Below are positions 8,944 to 17,423 of a DNA stretch of 64,000 nucleotides, in pieces. Source of the stretch: Prosthecodimorpha staleyi (GTDB lineage Bacteria; Pseudomonadota; Alphaproteobacteria; Rhizobiales; Ancalomicrobiaceae); the NCBI RefSeq assembly GCF_018729455.1, contig NZ_JAHHZF010000003.1, positions 409,052-473,051 of the forward strand, read 5' to 3'. The position numbers and the translations under genes are program-made. The notes beneath the pieces are model-generated. The model was given only the letters and a program-made list of their open reading frames with translations. It searched no databases and was not told where the DNA came from. How positions within the stretch are numbered: the stretch's first letter is position 1; each line of letters opens with the position of its first letter.

Positions 8944-9036
8944 GCCGCCGACCGCCCGGCATTGCTGTACCTGAAGGTCGACCCGGAAGGCATTACGCCG
9001 ACCACCACCATCGAGAAGCTGCGCGGCAGCCGCTGA
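8944..9036 (+). pseudogene. Copied 3' end of the ThDP-enzyme gene
   Basis: This encodes AADRPALLYLKVDPEGI... through LRGSR and a TGA, matching the last 30 codons of the gene at 4634-6298 with only a few base changes. It has no start or remaining body. It is a by-product of the tandem duplication and marks its left junction. Confidence 0.9.
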
Positions 9037-9176
9037 GGGAGCGTATCCCCGGGGCCGGGCCACCATCCCGGCCGTTGCCCCGGCAGCGGCAATCCGCGTG
9101 ACGGCCGGCGCCGTCACATTGCGGTTTCCATATAGACTGTCATGATGCCTACCGGTCCGCAGCCGGGGGCATTTCG

Positions 9177-11606
9177 ATGGTTGGCCGGTCGTCTCTCTTC
9201 CGCTTTCCCGCACTTCTCATCGGGGCCGCGCTGGCGCTGGCCGGCCCGGCCCTGGGCGCCACAAAGCCGAAGCCCGCACCGGCGCCCGCCGCCGCAGCAG
9301 GCCCGGCGCCCACGCCCGCTCCGGCGCCTGCGCCGACGCCGACCTTCGGACCGAAGGAGATTATCGAGCGCGATCTGGCGACCTGCCAGCGCGCAAGCGA
9401 GACCGCGGCGCTACGGACGCGGGTCTGCGAGCTGATGCTCGACAACCGCTCCGCCACCTACGACCAGCGCATCAAGGCCGGCGAGGCGCTCCTGTCCCTG
9501 CTGCCCGAACCGGCCGCCCAGCTTCCGGTCATCAAGCAGATGCTGGAGATCTGGCCGGACAACAGCGACATCCTGTGGCGCCAGTATCACGCCCTGCTGG
9601 CGCTCGACCGGCCGCGCGAGACCTACCCGATCCTCGATACGCTCGAAGCCAGCGAGCATCAGAAATACGCCGCGCGATTGGGACGGGCGCGTGCCCAGGC
9701 CGCATCCGGCGAGTTCGACGCCTCCGTCGAGACCGTCCGGGCGCTGCGCTCGGCGTCGCCGGCCTACACCTTTCCGCGCAACATCTATGCCGCCCTGGTG
9801 GTCCAGGGGACGGATGTCTGCTGCGGCATTCTGGCCTCGGTGGCGCGCGATCCGAAGGAGATCGCCGATTTCATCGCCACCGAATCGGACAAGCGTCCGC
9901 ACGAATTGGTGACGGTGTTCGCCCTCCTGACCGGCAACACCGCCGTGATCCAGCAGGAACGCGCCGACTTCGAGAAGGACCTTGCCAAGGACAAGATCCC
10001 GCCCACGATCGTCCAGGTCGTTTTCGATGGCCTGCAGGCGACCGCCGAGAACGACTGGCCGAAGGCGGTTGCGGCGCTCGACCGCTTCGATGCCGAACTT
10101 CAGAAGCTTCCCGATCTGAAGGCCGAGTTGATGGGGCGGCCGGAGGACGAGCAGTTCTATGCGGCGATGCGGCTGATGGCCTCGCTGGAGGCCGGCAAGG
10201 CGCCGCCCGGCGCCGAACTCATCATCTCCACGATGGAAGCCTCGCTCACCACGGGCGATTCACTCGGCCGCAGCCTGCTGGGCTATGGCCGGACGTTGCT
10301 GAAGCATGCGGGTGGCGATCGTGCCGGCGCTCTGGCCGCCGCCTCCGCGATGATTCGCGACTCGGTCGGCAAGAATCCGACCGCACAGGAGGCCGCGCTC
10401 AACGTCTATCTCTACGAACTGGCCGCCCGCGTCGCTCTGTCCGCCGGTGCGCCCGCCGACGCGATCCGGTGGGCCGACCTCGCGCTGCGCGAGGATCCCC
10501 GCTGCGCAGCCTGCTATCTCGCCAAGGCCCAGGCGCTGCGGATCCGCGGCGATGTCGGTTCGGTGATCACCGAAGCCGGTCGCGCGGCACGGCTTGAAGA
10601 GACGCCGGAGGCCTACCGCCTCGCCGCCGAGGCGCACCGTCGCACCGCCGCCCTGGATTCGGCCGACCCGATCCCGCATCTCGCCCAGGCCACGCTCGAA
10701 ATCCGCAAGGCGCAGAAGCTGGCACCGGCGGATGCGGCCGTCCGCGCCGAGGCCGAGGCCATCCAGGCTGCCTTCCGCGCCGGTGGTGCGCCCGCCGCTG
10801 CCCCGCCCCCCGCCCCGGCCCCGGTTGTCGTGGCCGCCGCCCCGCCGCCGCCCCCGCCTGCCCCGGTCTCCCTGCTGCCGGCGTCGGTCGCGAAGGAACG
10901 GCGCGTCGCCCTGGTCATCGCCAACAGCGCCTATACCCGCGTGCCGGGGCTGGACAACCCGGCCAAGGATGCCAAGCTCGTCGCCGACAGCCTGAAGGCC
11001 GCCGGTTTCGACCTGGTGCGCACGGTCTCGGATGCCGATCGCTCGAAATTCGTCGCCGCCCTGACCGAGTTCGAGGACGAGGCCGACAAGGCCGATTGGG
11101 CGGTCGTCTACTATGCCGGCCACGGCATCGAGGTCGACGGGATCAACTGGCTCGTTCCCGTCGATGCGGGCCTGAAGAGCGACCGCAGCATCGGCGACGA
11201 GGCGGTCAGCCTGAACCGGGTGCTCGACACGGTCCAGAATGCCCGGCTGATGCGGATCGTGATCCTGGACGCCTGCCGGGACAATCCCTTCGCCCAATCC
11301 ATGAAGCGCGTCGCGACCCGCTCGGTCGGCACCCGCGGCCTCGCCCGCCAGATCGAGCCGCCCGGCGGCACGCTGGTGGTCTATGCCGCCAAGGGCGGCC
11401 AGACCGCGCAGGACGGCGCCGGCACCACCAACAGCCCCTTCGCGACGGCGCTCGCCAAGACCATGGCGCGGCCGGCCGTCGAGGTCCGCAAGCTGTTCGG
11501 GCTGGTCCGCGACGACGTCCTGGCGCTGACCGCCAACGCCCAGGAGCCCCATGTCTACGGCACCCTCGGCGGCGCCGACTACTATCTCAACCGCATCGAG
11601 AAGTGA
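9177..11606 (+). CDS. Secreted TPR-repeat caspase-family (C14) protein
   Basis: An 809-residue protein. Residues 1-27 form a signal peptide (MVGRSSLFRFPALLIGAALA... ending PALGA), followed by a Pro/Ala linker, a long alpha-helical TPR-like region (about 70-530, with AIRWADLALREDPRCAACYL), a second Pro-rich linker (about 535-565) and a C-terminal caspase-like domain from KERRVALVIANSAYT (about residue 573). The catalytic dyad is present: His about 649 in YYAGHGIEV and Cys about 700 in LDACRDNPF. Bacterial members (metacaspase/orthocaspase-like) are cysteine peptidases, often with Arg/Lys specificity; substrate is unknown. Export to the periplasm is inferred from the signal peptide. It is the intact member of a tandem pair. 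Confidence 0.9.
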   Translation: MVGRSSLFRFPALLIGAALALAGPALGATKPKPAPAPAAAAGPAPTPAPAPAPTPTFGPKEIIERDLATCQRASETAALRTRVCELMLDNRSATYDQRIKAGEALLSLLPEPAAQLPVIKQMLEIWPDNSDILWRQYHALLALDRPRETYPILDTLEASEHQKYAARLGRARAQAASGEFDASVETVRALRSASPAYTFPRNIYAALVVQGTDVCCGILASVARDPKEIADFIATESDKRPHELVTVFALLTGNTAVIQQERADFEKDLAKDKIPPTIVQVVFDGLQATAENDWPKAVAALDRFDAELQKLPDLKAELMGRPEDEQFYAAMRLMASLEAGKAPPGAELIISTMEASLTTGDSLGRSLLGYGRTLLKHAGGDRAGALAAASAMIRDSVGKNPTAQEAALNVYLYELAARVALSAGAPADAIRWADLALREDPRCAACYLAKAQALRIRGDVGSVITEAGRAARLEETPEAYRLAAEAHRRTAALDSADPIPHLAQATLEIRKAQKLAPADAAVRAEAEAIQAAFRAGGAPAAAPPPAPAPVVVAAAPPPPPPAPVSLLPASVAKERRVALVIANSAYTRVPGLDNPAKDAKLVADSLKAAGFDLVRTVSDADRSKFVAALTEFEDEADKADWAVVYYAGHGIEVDGINWLVPVDAGLKSDRSIGDEAVSLNRVLDTVQNARLMRIVILDACRDNPFAQSMKRVATRSVGTRGLARQIEPPGGTLVVYAAKGGQTAQDGAGTTNSPFATALAKTMARPAVEVRKLFGLVRDDVLALTANAQEPHVYGTLGGADYYLNRIEK

Positions 11607-11687
11607 GCGCGCCGTCCGGATCGACGGCCCTGCCGGCGCAGCCGCCGAGGGACCGCCGCCGGTTCGGCGGATGCGCCTCCGGCCGCG

Positions 11688-14423
11688 CTATTCCGCCGCC
11701 AGCTGGTCGGCGACCTCGACCGGCAGGGTGACGACCGCGATGCTCTCGTCGTCCGGCGAACTCTTCACCGAGAAGCCGAGCGCGGTGCACATGGCCAGCA
11801 TGGTGGTGTTCTCGCGCAGCACCTCGCCCTTGACGGTCTCCAGGCCGTCGGCGCGCGCCCACTCGATCATCAGCTTCATCAGCTTCCAGCCGAGCCCCTG
11901 CCCCTTCAGGTCGGAGCGCAGCATGATCGCATACTCGCCGGTGCGGTGATCCGGGTCGGCATGCAGACGGACGACGCCGAGCAGTTGCCCGGTCTCCTTC
12001 AGGATCGCCGCGAAGGCGATGGCGCGGCCGTAGTCGAGTTGGGTCAGTCGGGCCAGGAAGGCGTGGGTGAATTCCTTGATCGGCGCGAAGAAGCGCAGTC
12101 GCAGGTCCTGCGCGGTGACATGCTCGAAGAATTCCGGATAGAGCGCCTCGTCTTCGGGCCGGACCGGACGCACCAGCACGGGGCTGCCGTCCTTGAGCGC
12201 CATGTCGCGCTCCCATTCCTTCGGATAGGGGCGGATGGCGAGGCGCGGATGGCCGAGCCGGCCGGCCCGCACCTGGACCGGCTCGACCCGGATGCGCGCA
12301 TCGAGCACGATCACGCCGTCCTGGTCGGCCAGGATCGGGTTGAGATCGAGTTCGCGCATCTCCGGGATGTCGGCGGCAAGCTGGCTGAGCTTCACCAGCG
12401 TCAGCGCGATGGCGTCGACATCGGCCGCCGGCCGGTTGCGGTAGCCGGCGAGGAGGCGCGAGACGCGGGTCTCGGCGATCATCGCCCGGGCGAGATTCAT
12501 GTCGAGGGGGACCAGATCGAGTGCGCGGTCGGCCAGAACCTCCACGGCCGTACCGCCGCGGCCGAACACCGCGACCGGCCCGAAGACCGGATCGTCGGCG
12601 ATGCCCATGATCAGTTCGAGCGCGCCGGTCCGCTCGATCATCGGCATCACCACGACGCCGTCGACACGCTTGTCCGGATGCGCCTCGGCAATGCGCGTCA
12701 TCATCTGGAAGGCGGCACGGCGCACGCTGTCCTCGTCGGCGAGGCCGAGCCGGACGCCATCGACATCGGACTTGAAGGCGATGTCGGGCGAGGCGATCTT
12801 GATCGCCACCTTGTCGCCGCGGGCGAGATGGGCGCGCGCCGCACCGACCGCCGCATCGGCATCGCGCGCCAGGACGGTCGGGGCGACCGGCACGCGGTAG
12901 GCGGCGAGCAGCGTCGCGACCTCGACGGCGGTCAGCCAGTGGCGGCCCTCCCCCAGCACGCGGGCGACCAACCGCCGGGCGGCGTCGGGATCGGGCGTGA
13001 AATCGGCCGGCAGGCTCGGCGGCGTCGCCATCAGGCTTTCCTGGGCGGCGGCGTGGCGCATCAGGTGGACGGTCGACAGGACCGCCTCCTCCGGTGTCGG
13101 ATGGTAGGGCAACCCGGCGCCGGTCACGATCTGGCGGGTCTCGGGATTCTCATCCAGGAAGGCGGTCACGATCGCCTTCTTGCGGCCGAGCTTCTTGGCC
13201 TGCGCGGCCGCCGCGCCGACCACCGCGCGGGCGACCGCCGTCGACGGCACGAAGGCGTTGGGGGCGTGGATCGGGATCACGGTGTCGATCGCCGGATCGG
13301 CCAGAAGCGCCGCGATGGCCGCCCCGAAGGTCTCCGGCGCGGCATCGTCGGCGAGCACGATCGGATCGGTCGCCAGCGTGCCGGCCCGGATATGGGCGCC
13401 GAGCGCCGCCACGGTGGCCTCGCCGAGCGTGGCCAGGCGGCCGCCCTGGCGGTCGAGTTCGTCGGCCGCGACCGTCGCGATCGAGCGGCCGTTGGCGACC
13501 AGCGCGACGCCCCGGCAGGCGGCGTTGCGGACCTTGGTCAGGGTCTCGACGGCGTCGAACAGTTCGTCGATCGAGGTCACCCGGAGCAGGCCGGCCCGGC
13601 GCAACGCGGCGTCGTAGACGGCGTCCGTGGTGGCGAGGCGCGCCGAATGGGTGCGGCCTTCCGGCCGGCGTTGCCGGCTCTTGCCCGAACGGATCACCAC
13701 GACCGGCTTGGTGCGGGCGCAGGCGCGCGCCGCCGACATGAACTTGGCCGGGCTGGAGATGGTCTCGAGATGCACCAGCACGGCGCGGGTGCGCGGGTCC
13801 TGGGTGAAGAAATCGAGCAGGTCGCCGCCGTCGACGTCGGCCTTCTGGCCGAGCGAGACGACCGACGAGAAGCCGACCCCATGCGCCGCCCCCCAGGCGA
13901 GCGTGGCATTGACCATCGCGGCCGAACGCGAGATCACCGCGAGATCGCCCTTGGCGACGGTGCGGGCGGCGAGGCTGGCATCGAGCCCGGCATGGGGTGC
14001 GATCACCCCCAGGCTGCCGGGGCCGACGACGCGGATGGTGAAGGGCCGCGCGGCCTCGAGCGTGCGCCGCAGCAGGTCGGCCGGCCATTCGTCGTAACCC
14101 CGGCCGAGAAACAGCACCGCGCGGGTGCCGAGCGCACCGAGCCGCGCGACCGTCTCCGGTGCGCCTTCGGATCCGGCGGCGATCACGGCCAGATCGGCCG
14201 GGCCGGAGAAGTCTGCCAGCGAGGTTGCCGTGGCATATCCGCCCGGAAAGGGCGCGCCCTCCGGCTCCAGCCCGACCAGCGCGACCGGCCCCCGGAACCC
14301 GCCGGCGGCCAGCCGCTCGACCAGCAGGCGCGCGGCATCGGCGCCGATCCGGGCCGGACCGATCACGGCGATCGACTTGGGGGTGAAGAGGCCTTCGAGA
14401 TTGCGGACCGTCATGGCGCCCAC
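11688..14423 (-). CDS. Acyl-CoA synthetase (NDP-forming)-like protein with GNAT domain (Pat-type acetyltransferase)
   Basis: A 911-residue protein. The CoA-binding Rossmann domain is first (LFTPKSIAVIGPARIGADA, about 10-130), then ligase-CoA-like domains, an ATP-grasp region (about 480-700, with KIASPDIAFKSDVDGVRLGL), and a C-terminal GNAT acetyltransferase (about 735-905) with RSDLKGQGLGWKLMKLMIEW as the acetyl-CoA loop. This is the Pat/YfiQ architecture of protein lysine acetyltransferases that regulate enzymes such as acetyl-CoA synthetase. The ligase His cannot be judged with certainty here, so ligase activity is open. It is monocistronic between convergent and co-directional neighbours. 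Confidence 0.9.
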   Translation of the reverse strand: MGAMTVRNLEGLFTPKSIAVIGPARIGADAARLLVERLAAGGFRGPVALVGLEPEGAPFPGGYATATSLADFSGPADLAVIAAGSEGAPETVARLGALGTRAVLFLGRGYDEWPADLLRRTLEAARPFTIRVVGPGSLGVIAPHAGLDASLAARTVAKGDLAVISRSAAMVNATLAWGAAHGVGFSSVVSLGQKADVDGGDLLDFFTQDPRTRAVLVHLETISSPAKFMSAARACARTKPVVVIRSGKSRQRRPEGRTHSARLATTDAVYDAALRRAGLLRVTSIDELFDAVETLTKVRNAACRGVALVANGRSIATVAADELDRQGGRLATLGEATVAALGAHIRAGTLATDPIVLADDAAPETFGAAIAALLADPAIDTVIPIHAPNAFVPSTAVARAVVGAAAAQAKKLGRKKAIVTAFLDENPETRQIVTGAGLPYHPTPEEAVLSTVHLMRHAAAQESLMATPPSLPADFTPDPDAARRLVARVLGEGRHWLTAVEVATLLAAYRVPVAPTVLARDADAAVGAARAHLARGDKVAIKIASPDIAFKSDVDGVRLGLADEDSVRRAAFQMMTRIAEAHPDKRVDGVVVMPMIERTGALELIMGIADDPVFGPVAVFGRGGTAVEVLADRALDLVPLDMNLARAMIAETRVSRLLAGYRNRPAADVDAIALTLVKLSQLAADIPEMRELDLNPILADQDGVIVLDARIRVEPVQVRAGRLGHPRLAIRPYPKEWERDMALKDGSPVLVRPVRPEDEALYPEFFEHVTAQDLRLRFFAPIKEFTHAFLARLTQLDYGRAIAFAAILKETGQLLGVVRLHADPDHRTGEYAIMLRSDLKGQGLGWKLMKLMIEWARADGLETVKGEVLRENTTMLAMCTALGFSVKSSPDDESIAVVTLPVEVADQLAAE

Positions 14424-14662
14424 GGGAGATCGAGGAACGGGAGGATGCCCGCACGACCGGAAACGCGGCGCTGGCGCACTACGTTCCGCACGAACGGCGG
14501 CTCTCGCCCTCCGGCCCGGTCTCGACCGCTGGCATCGGCCGGCGGACGCGGGCGGGCGGCGTCCATCATGGACCGGACGCTTCGTTCCCGGAACCTCCCA
14601 TCGGTGGCCGGACCGCCCCGGACGGGCCGGCCGGCCCCGTGGGGCTGCCTTATTGGCTTTTG

Positions 14663-14702
14663 GCGGCGGGCACGTCCGGCCGGAGCCGGACCCGTCCGCC
14701 GC
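14663..14702 (-). terminator. Two-tier hairpin after the universal stress gene
   Basis: An outer stem GCGGCGG/CCGCCGC (14663-14669 with 14696-14702) encloses an inner stem GTCCGGC-CGGA-GCCGGAC (14674-14691), just after the stop of the minus-strand universal stress gene. A weak CAAAAG rather than a T-run follows, so it may be a 3'-end stabiliser instead of an intrinsic terminator. Confidence 0.4.
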
Positions 14703-14708
14703 AGGAGA

Positions 14709-15545
14709 TCAGTGCGCCATCAGGACCGGCACGGTCATGTTGGCGAGAATGCCGCGGGTCGCGCCGCCGAACAGGAATTCGCGCACGCGGCTGTGGCCGT
14801 AGCCGCCCATGACCAGGAGGTCGAAGCCGCGGTCGGCGGCATGGTTGAGCAGCGCGTCGGAGACGCCGGTCGCCGGTGCCGGGATGGTCTCGACCTCGAC
14901 CGAGAAGCCGTGCCGGGCCAGATAGGTGGCGAGATCGGCGCCCGGTTCGCCGGGCTGGTCGAGCGCGGTGCCGACCATCACGACGGTGATCGACTGGGCG
15001 ATCGCCAGGAACGGCAGGGCATGATGCACCGCGCGGGCGGCGGTGCGGCTGCCGTCCCAGGCGATCATCACCTTGCCGGTCGGGATCGAGCCGCCACGGG
15101 TGATGTAGGGCAGGATCAGGAGCGGCGCGGTGCCTTCGAACAGGGCCGCCTCGATCAGCTCCTCGCGCATCGCTTCCGGGGCGGAGGAATCCTGCTGGCC
15201 GACCACGACCAGGTCGGTCAGGCGGCAATTGGCGAGCAGGCTGTCGGGCGCGCCGCCCATCAGCACCTCGACGATGCGGGTCTCGCGCGACACGCCGGCC
15301 CGCTCGGCCAGCGCCTCGAAACCGGCGGCCGCGCCCTGCGCCGTCCGGATCGCCTCGTCGCGCGCCGCCTCGATCAGCTCGACCGGAATCGGCGCGGCGA
15401 CGAAGCCGGGCACGATCGGATCGATGGCGAGCGCCACGCCGGTGACATGCGCCTGAAAGCGGGCGGCGAGGTCGACGGCGACCGCCGCGGAGGGGCCGGC
15501 TTTCTGTCCGAGATCGAGCAGAAGCAGGATATCCTTGATGGCCAT
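14709..15545 (-). CDS. Tandem-domain universal stress protein (UspA family)
   Basis: A 278-residue protein with two Usp folds. The first begins MAIKDILLLLDLGQKAG; the second ends with the nucleotide-binding signature MGGYGHSRVREFLFGGATRG near residue 245 (G-2x-G-9x-G pattern), so at least that domain should bind ATP. ATG at 15545 is chosen over upstream codons because AGGAGA lies just before it and the family starts there. A good FNR/FixK box lies about 100 bp upstream, matching the known link of Usp proteins to oxygen limitation. The cellular target is unknown. Confidence 0.92.
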   Translation of the reverse strand: MAIKDILLLLDLGQKAGPSAAVAVDLAARFQAHVTGVALAIDPIVPGFVAAPIPVELIEAARDEAIRTAQGAAAGFEALAERAGVSRETRIVEVLMGGAPDSLLANCRLTDLVVVGQQDSSAPEAMREELIEAALFEGTAPLLILPYITRGGSIPTGKVMIAWDGSRTAARAVHHALPFLAIAQSITVVMVGTALDQPGEPGADLATYLARHGFSVEVETIPAPATGVSDALLNHAADRGFDLLVMGGYGHSRVREFLFGGATRGILANMTVPVLMAH

Positions 15546-15637
15546 GGAAAATCTCCTCGTGTCGGGAAGCCGTTGGGACCGTCCGTCCGGGATCCGCCCC
15601 GACGCCGCGCACCATAGGCGCACCCACATGACGGTCG

Positions 15638-15651
15638 TTGATGCGCGTCAA
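15638..15651. promoter_or_regulatory. FNR/FixK-type box upstream of the usp gene
   Basis: TTGATGCGCGTCAA, matching TTGAT-N4-GTCAA. It sits 93-106 bp before the usp start (minus strand) and about 110 bp after the end of the host-attachment gene, so usp is the natural target. Confidence 0.65.
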
Positions 15652-15758
15652 ATCTAAGACCGCGACACGCGCATCGAGCCCCGTCTTTTCCGATCGGCGC
15701 CATGCACGGAGTGCAGAGCCCCGGAGGACGGCACCGGGGCGCCGCATCGGGCCGGCCG

Positions 15759-16208
15759 TCAGACCGGCGCAAAGGCGCGGACGGCTTCGGCGATCGCCTC
15801 GTTGGGCTCGCGCGTCAGATCCTTGTCCAGCGTGCCGACCACCTTCTGCTGCAGCGCGTCCGGCGCCAGTGCCCTGAAGACGCCGAGCGCATGCGGCGCG
15901 GCGACGAAGACCAAACGGTCGAACTGCCCACCCTTCTTTGCCGCGACCAGCCGGTCGACGACCGCTTCGATGAAGGCACGCTCCAGGCTTTCGCGCACCG
16001 GCGTGTGCGGCTCGACGGCATGATGCTGGCCGCCGACGCTCTCGTAGGTCCGTCCGGGCCGGTCGCTGCCGATCTCGGAGGCAAGGTCCCGGCTGCCGGC
16101 CATCGTGCCGTTCTCGATCTGCCGCAGCCCGGCGCCGACCCCGAGCGCTTCCAGAATGCGCGCCCGCGCTCCGTCGGCGACCACAACCCAAGTCGTTTCG
16201 CGTCGCAT
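15759..16208 (-). CDS. Host attachment protein family (baeRF-like)
   Basis: A 149-residue protein of the host-attachment family, related to archaeo-eukaryotic release factor-like domains. It opens with the typical strand TTWVVVADGARARILEA and carries a conserved central helix (ERAFIEAVVDRLVAAKKGGQFDRLVFVAAP) and a C-terminal DLTREPNEAIAEAVR. The name comes from an early plant-association study; the biochemical role is not established. It lies upstream of the usp gene on the same strand and has its own weaker FNR/FixK-like box, so both probably belong to one stress regulon. Confidence 0.85.
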   Translation of the reverse strand: MRRETTWVVVADGARARILEALGVGAGLRQIENGTMAGSRDLASEIGSDRPGRTYESVGGQHHAVEPHTPVRESLERAFIEAVVDRLVAAKKGGQFDRLVFVAAPHALGVFRALAPDALQQKVVGTLDKDLTREPNEAIAEAVRAFAPV

Positions 16209-16262
16209 GATGTCCTCCCATGTTGCTTACAGGAAGACTATCGAGCCTCGACGGGTTCCGCG

Positions 16263-16276
16263 TTGATCCTTCTCAA
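16263..16276. promoter_or_regulatory. Weak FNR/FixK-like box upstream of the host-attachment gene
   Basis: TTGATCCTTCTCAA, matching the consensus except for one base in the right arm. It lies 55-68 bp before the gene start at 16208. Placed here because neighbouring stress genes have better sites. Confidence 0.45.
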
Positions 16277-16410
16277 CGGTCGATTACATGCCCTTACGTC
16301 AATAAATGGACGGGCCGATATCCCTTGCACGGGCTGATCTCGGTAGCTTTTTCGTCCAGGCAGAGGGCGGTAGGCCACTCTTCATGAGCGCTACAAGACC
16401 CGCACCACCT

Positions 16411-16429
16411 CGCGCTCGATCCGAGCGCG
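16411..16429 (-). terminator. Hairpin after the SDR gene
   Basis: CGCGCTCG-ATC-CGAGCGCG, an 8-bp stem with a 3-nt loop, about 22 bp past the stop of the minus-strand SDR gene. No clear T-run follows. Confidence 0.4.
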
Positions 16430-16450
16430 CATACTTTGAAATCACACACC

Positions 16451-17230
16451 TCAGAAGGTGCCCGGGTAGCGGGCGCCGTCGATCAGGATGTTCTGGCCGG
16501 CGATGAAGCCGGCCTGGGCGGAGCACAGGAAGGCGCAGGCCTCGCCGAATTCCTCCGCGGTGCCGAAGCGGCCGGCCGGATTGGCGGCGAGCATCGCGGC
16601 GCGCGTCTCCTCCACGCTGCGCCCCGAACGGGCCGCATTGCCGGCGATGTTGGCGGTCAGCCGATCTGTGTCGATATGGCCGGGCAGCATGTTGTTGATG
16701 GTCACATTGTGCCGGACCATCTGCCGGGCGATGCCGGCAACGAAGCCGGTCAGGCCGGCGCGGGCGCCGTTGGAGAGGCCGAGTTCGGGGATCGGCGCCT
16801 TCACGGCCGAGGAGGTGATGTTGACGATGCGGCCGAACTTGCGCGCCGCCATGCCGTCGACCACGGCGCGGATCAGCATGATCGGGGTGATCATGTTGGC
16901 CTCGACGGCCTTGGTCCAGGTCGTCTCGTCCCAGTCGTGGAAGTCACCCGCGGGCGGGCCGCCGGCATTGTTGACGAGGATGTCGGGGTCCGGCATCGCA
17001 GCCAGGATGGCGGCGCGGCCCTCCTTGGTGGTCACGTCGCCGGCGACCGTATGGACGGTCGCGCCGGTCGCCGCGCGGATGTCGGCGGCGGTCGCCTCCA
17101 GCGCCTCGACACCGCGCGCGGTGATCAGCACTTCGACGCCCTCGCGCGCCAGCGACAGGGCGCAGGCCCGTCCGATGCCCTTCGACGCGGCGCAGACGAT
17201 CGCCTTGCGGCCCTTGATGCCGAGATCCAT
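16451..17230 (-). CDS. SDR-family oxidoreductase with atypical active site
   Basis: A 259-residue Rossmann protein. The cofactor motif is CAASKGIGRACA (residues 13-24), and NNAG lies at 87-90 as in classical SDRs. The catalytic serine is kept (NITSSAV, about 138-143), but the usual Tyr-x3-Lys is missing: the aligned segment reads LGLSNGARAGL, giving Ser153 and Arg157. I have seen this LGLSN variant in an SDR subgroup, so it is probably not a sequencing fault, but ordinary reductase activity is doubtful. ATG 17230 is the natural start ahead of MDLGIKGRKAIV. It lies downstream of an acyl-CoA dehydrogenase gene on the same strand. Confidence 0.88.
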   Translation of the reverse strand: MDLGIKGRKAIVCAASKGIGRACALSLAREGVEVLITARGVEALEATAADIRAATGATVHTVAGDVTTKEGRAAILAAMPDPDILVNNAGGPPAGDFHDWDETTWTKAVEANMITPIMLIRAVVDGMAARKFGRIVNITSSAVKAPIPELGLSNGARAGLTGFVAGIARQMVRHNVTINNMLPGHIDTDRLTANIAGNAARSGRSVEETRAAMLAANPAGRFGTAEEFGEACAFLCSAQAGFIAGQNILIDGARYPGTF

Positions 17231-17423
17231 GGCTTGCCGTTCCTTTTCGCGTGACTGTCCGATTCCGGTGCCCCGGCCGAACGCCGTGCGGCGGGAAGAC
17301 CCGCGCAGGGGTTGGCCAAGTGCCTTCCGCACATAACCTTTTCCCGGAAGCCGGTGGCCGCCTTCCGGGGAGACGCGGTATAGCATCCCGGATGCCGGCT
17401 GCGGAACCCTGCCCGAACGCGGT

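Larger units (their letters stand above)
8944..11606 (+). repeat. Tandem duplication, unit 2
   Basis: Second unit of the duplication, from the copied ThDP tail through the intact TPR-caspase gene. The last 564 bp are nearly identical to unit 1 (I count about nine differences), while the central TPR part has diverged clearly, with in-frame indels. Confidence 0.9.
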
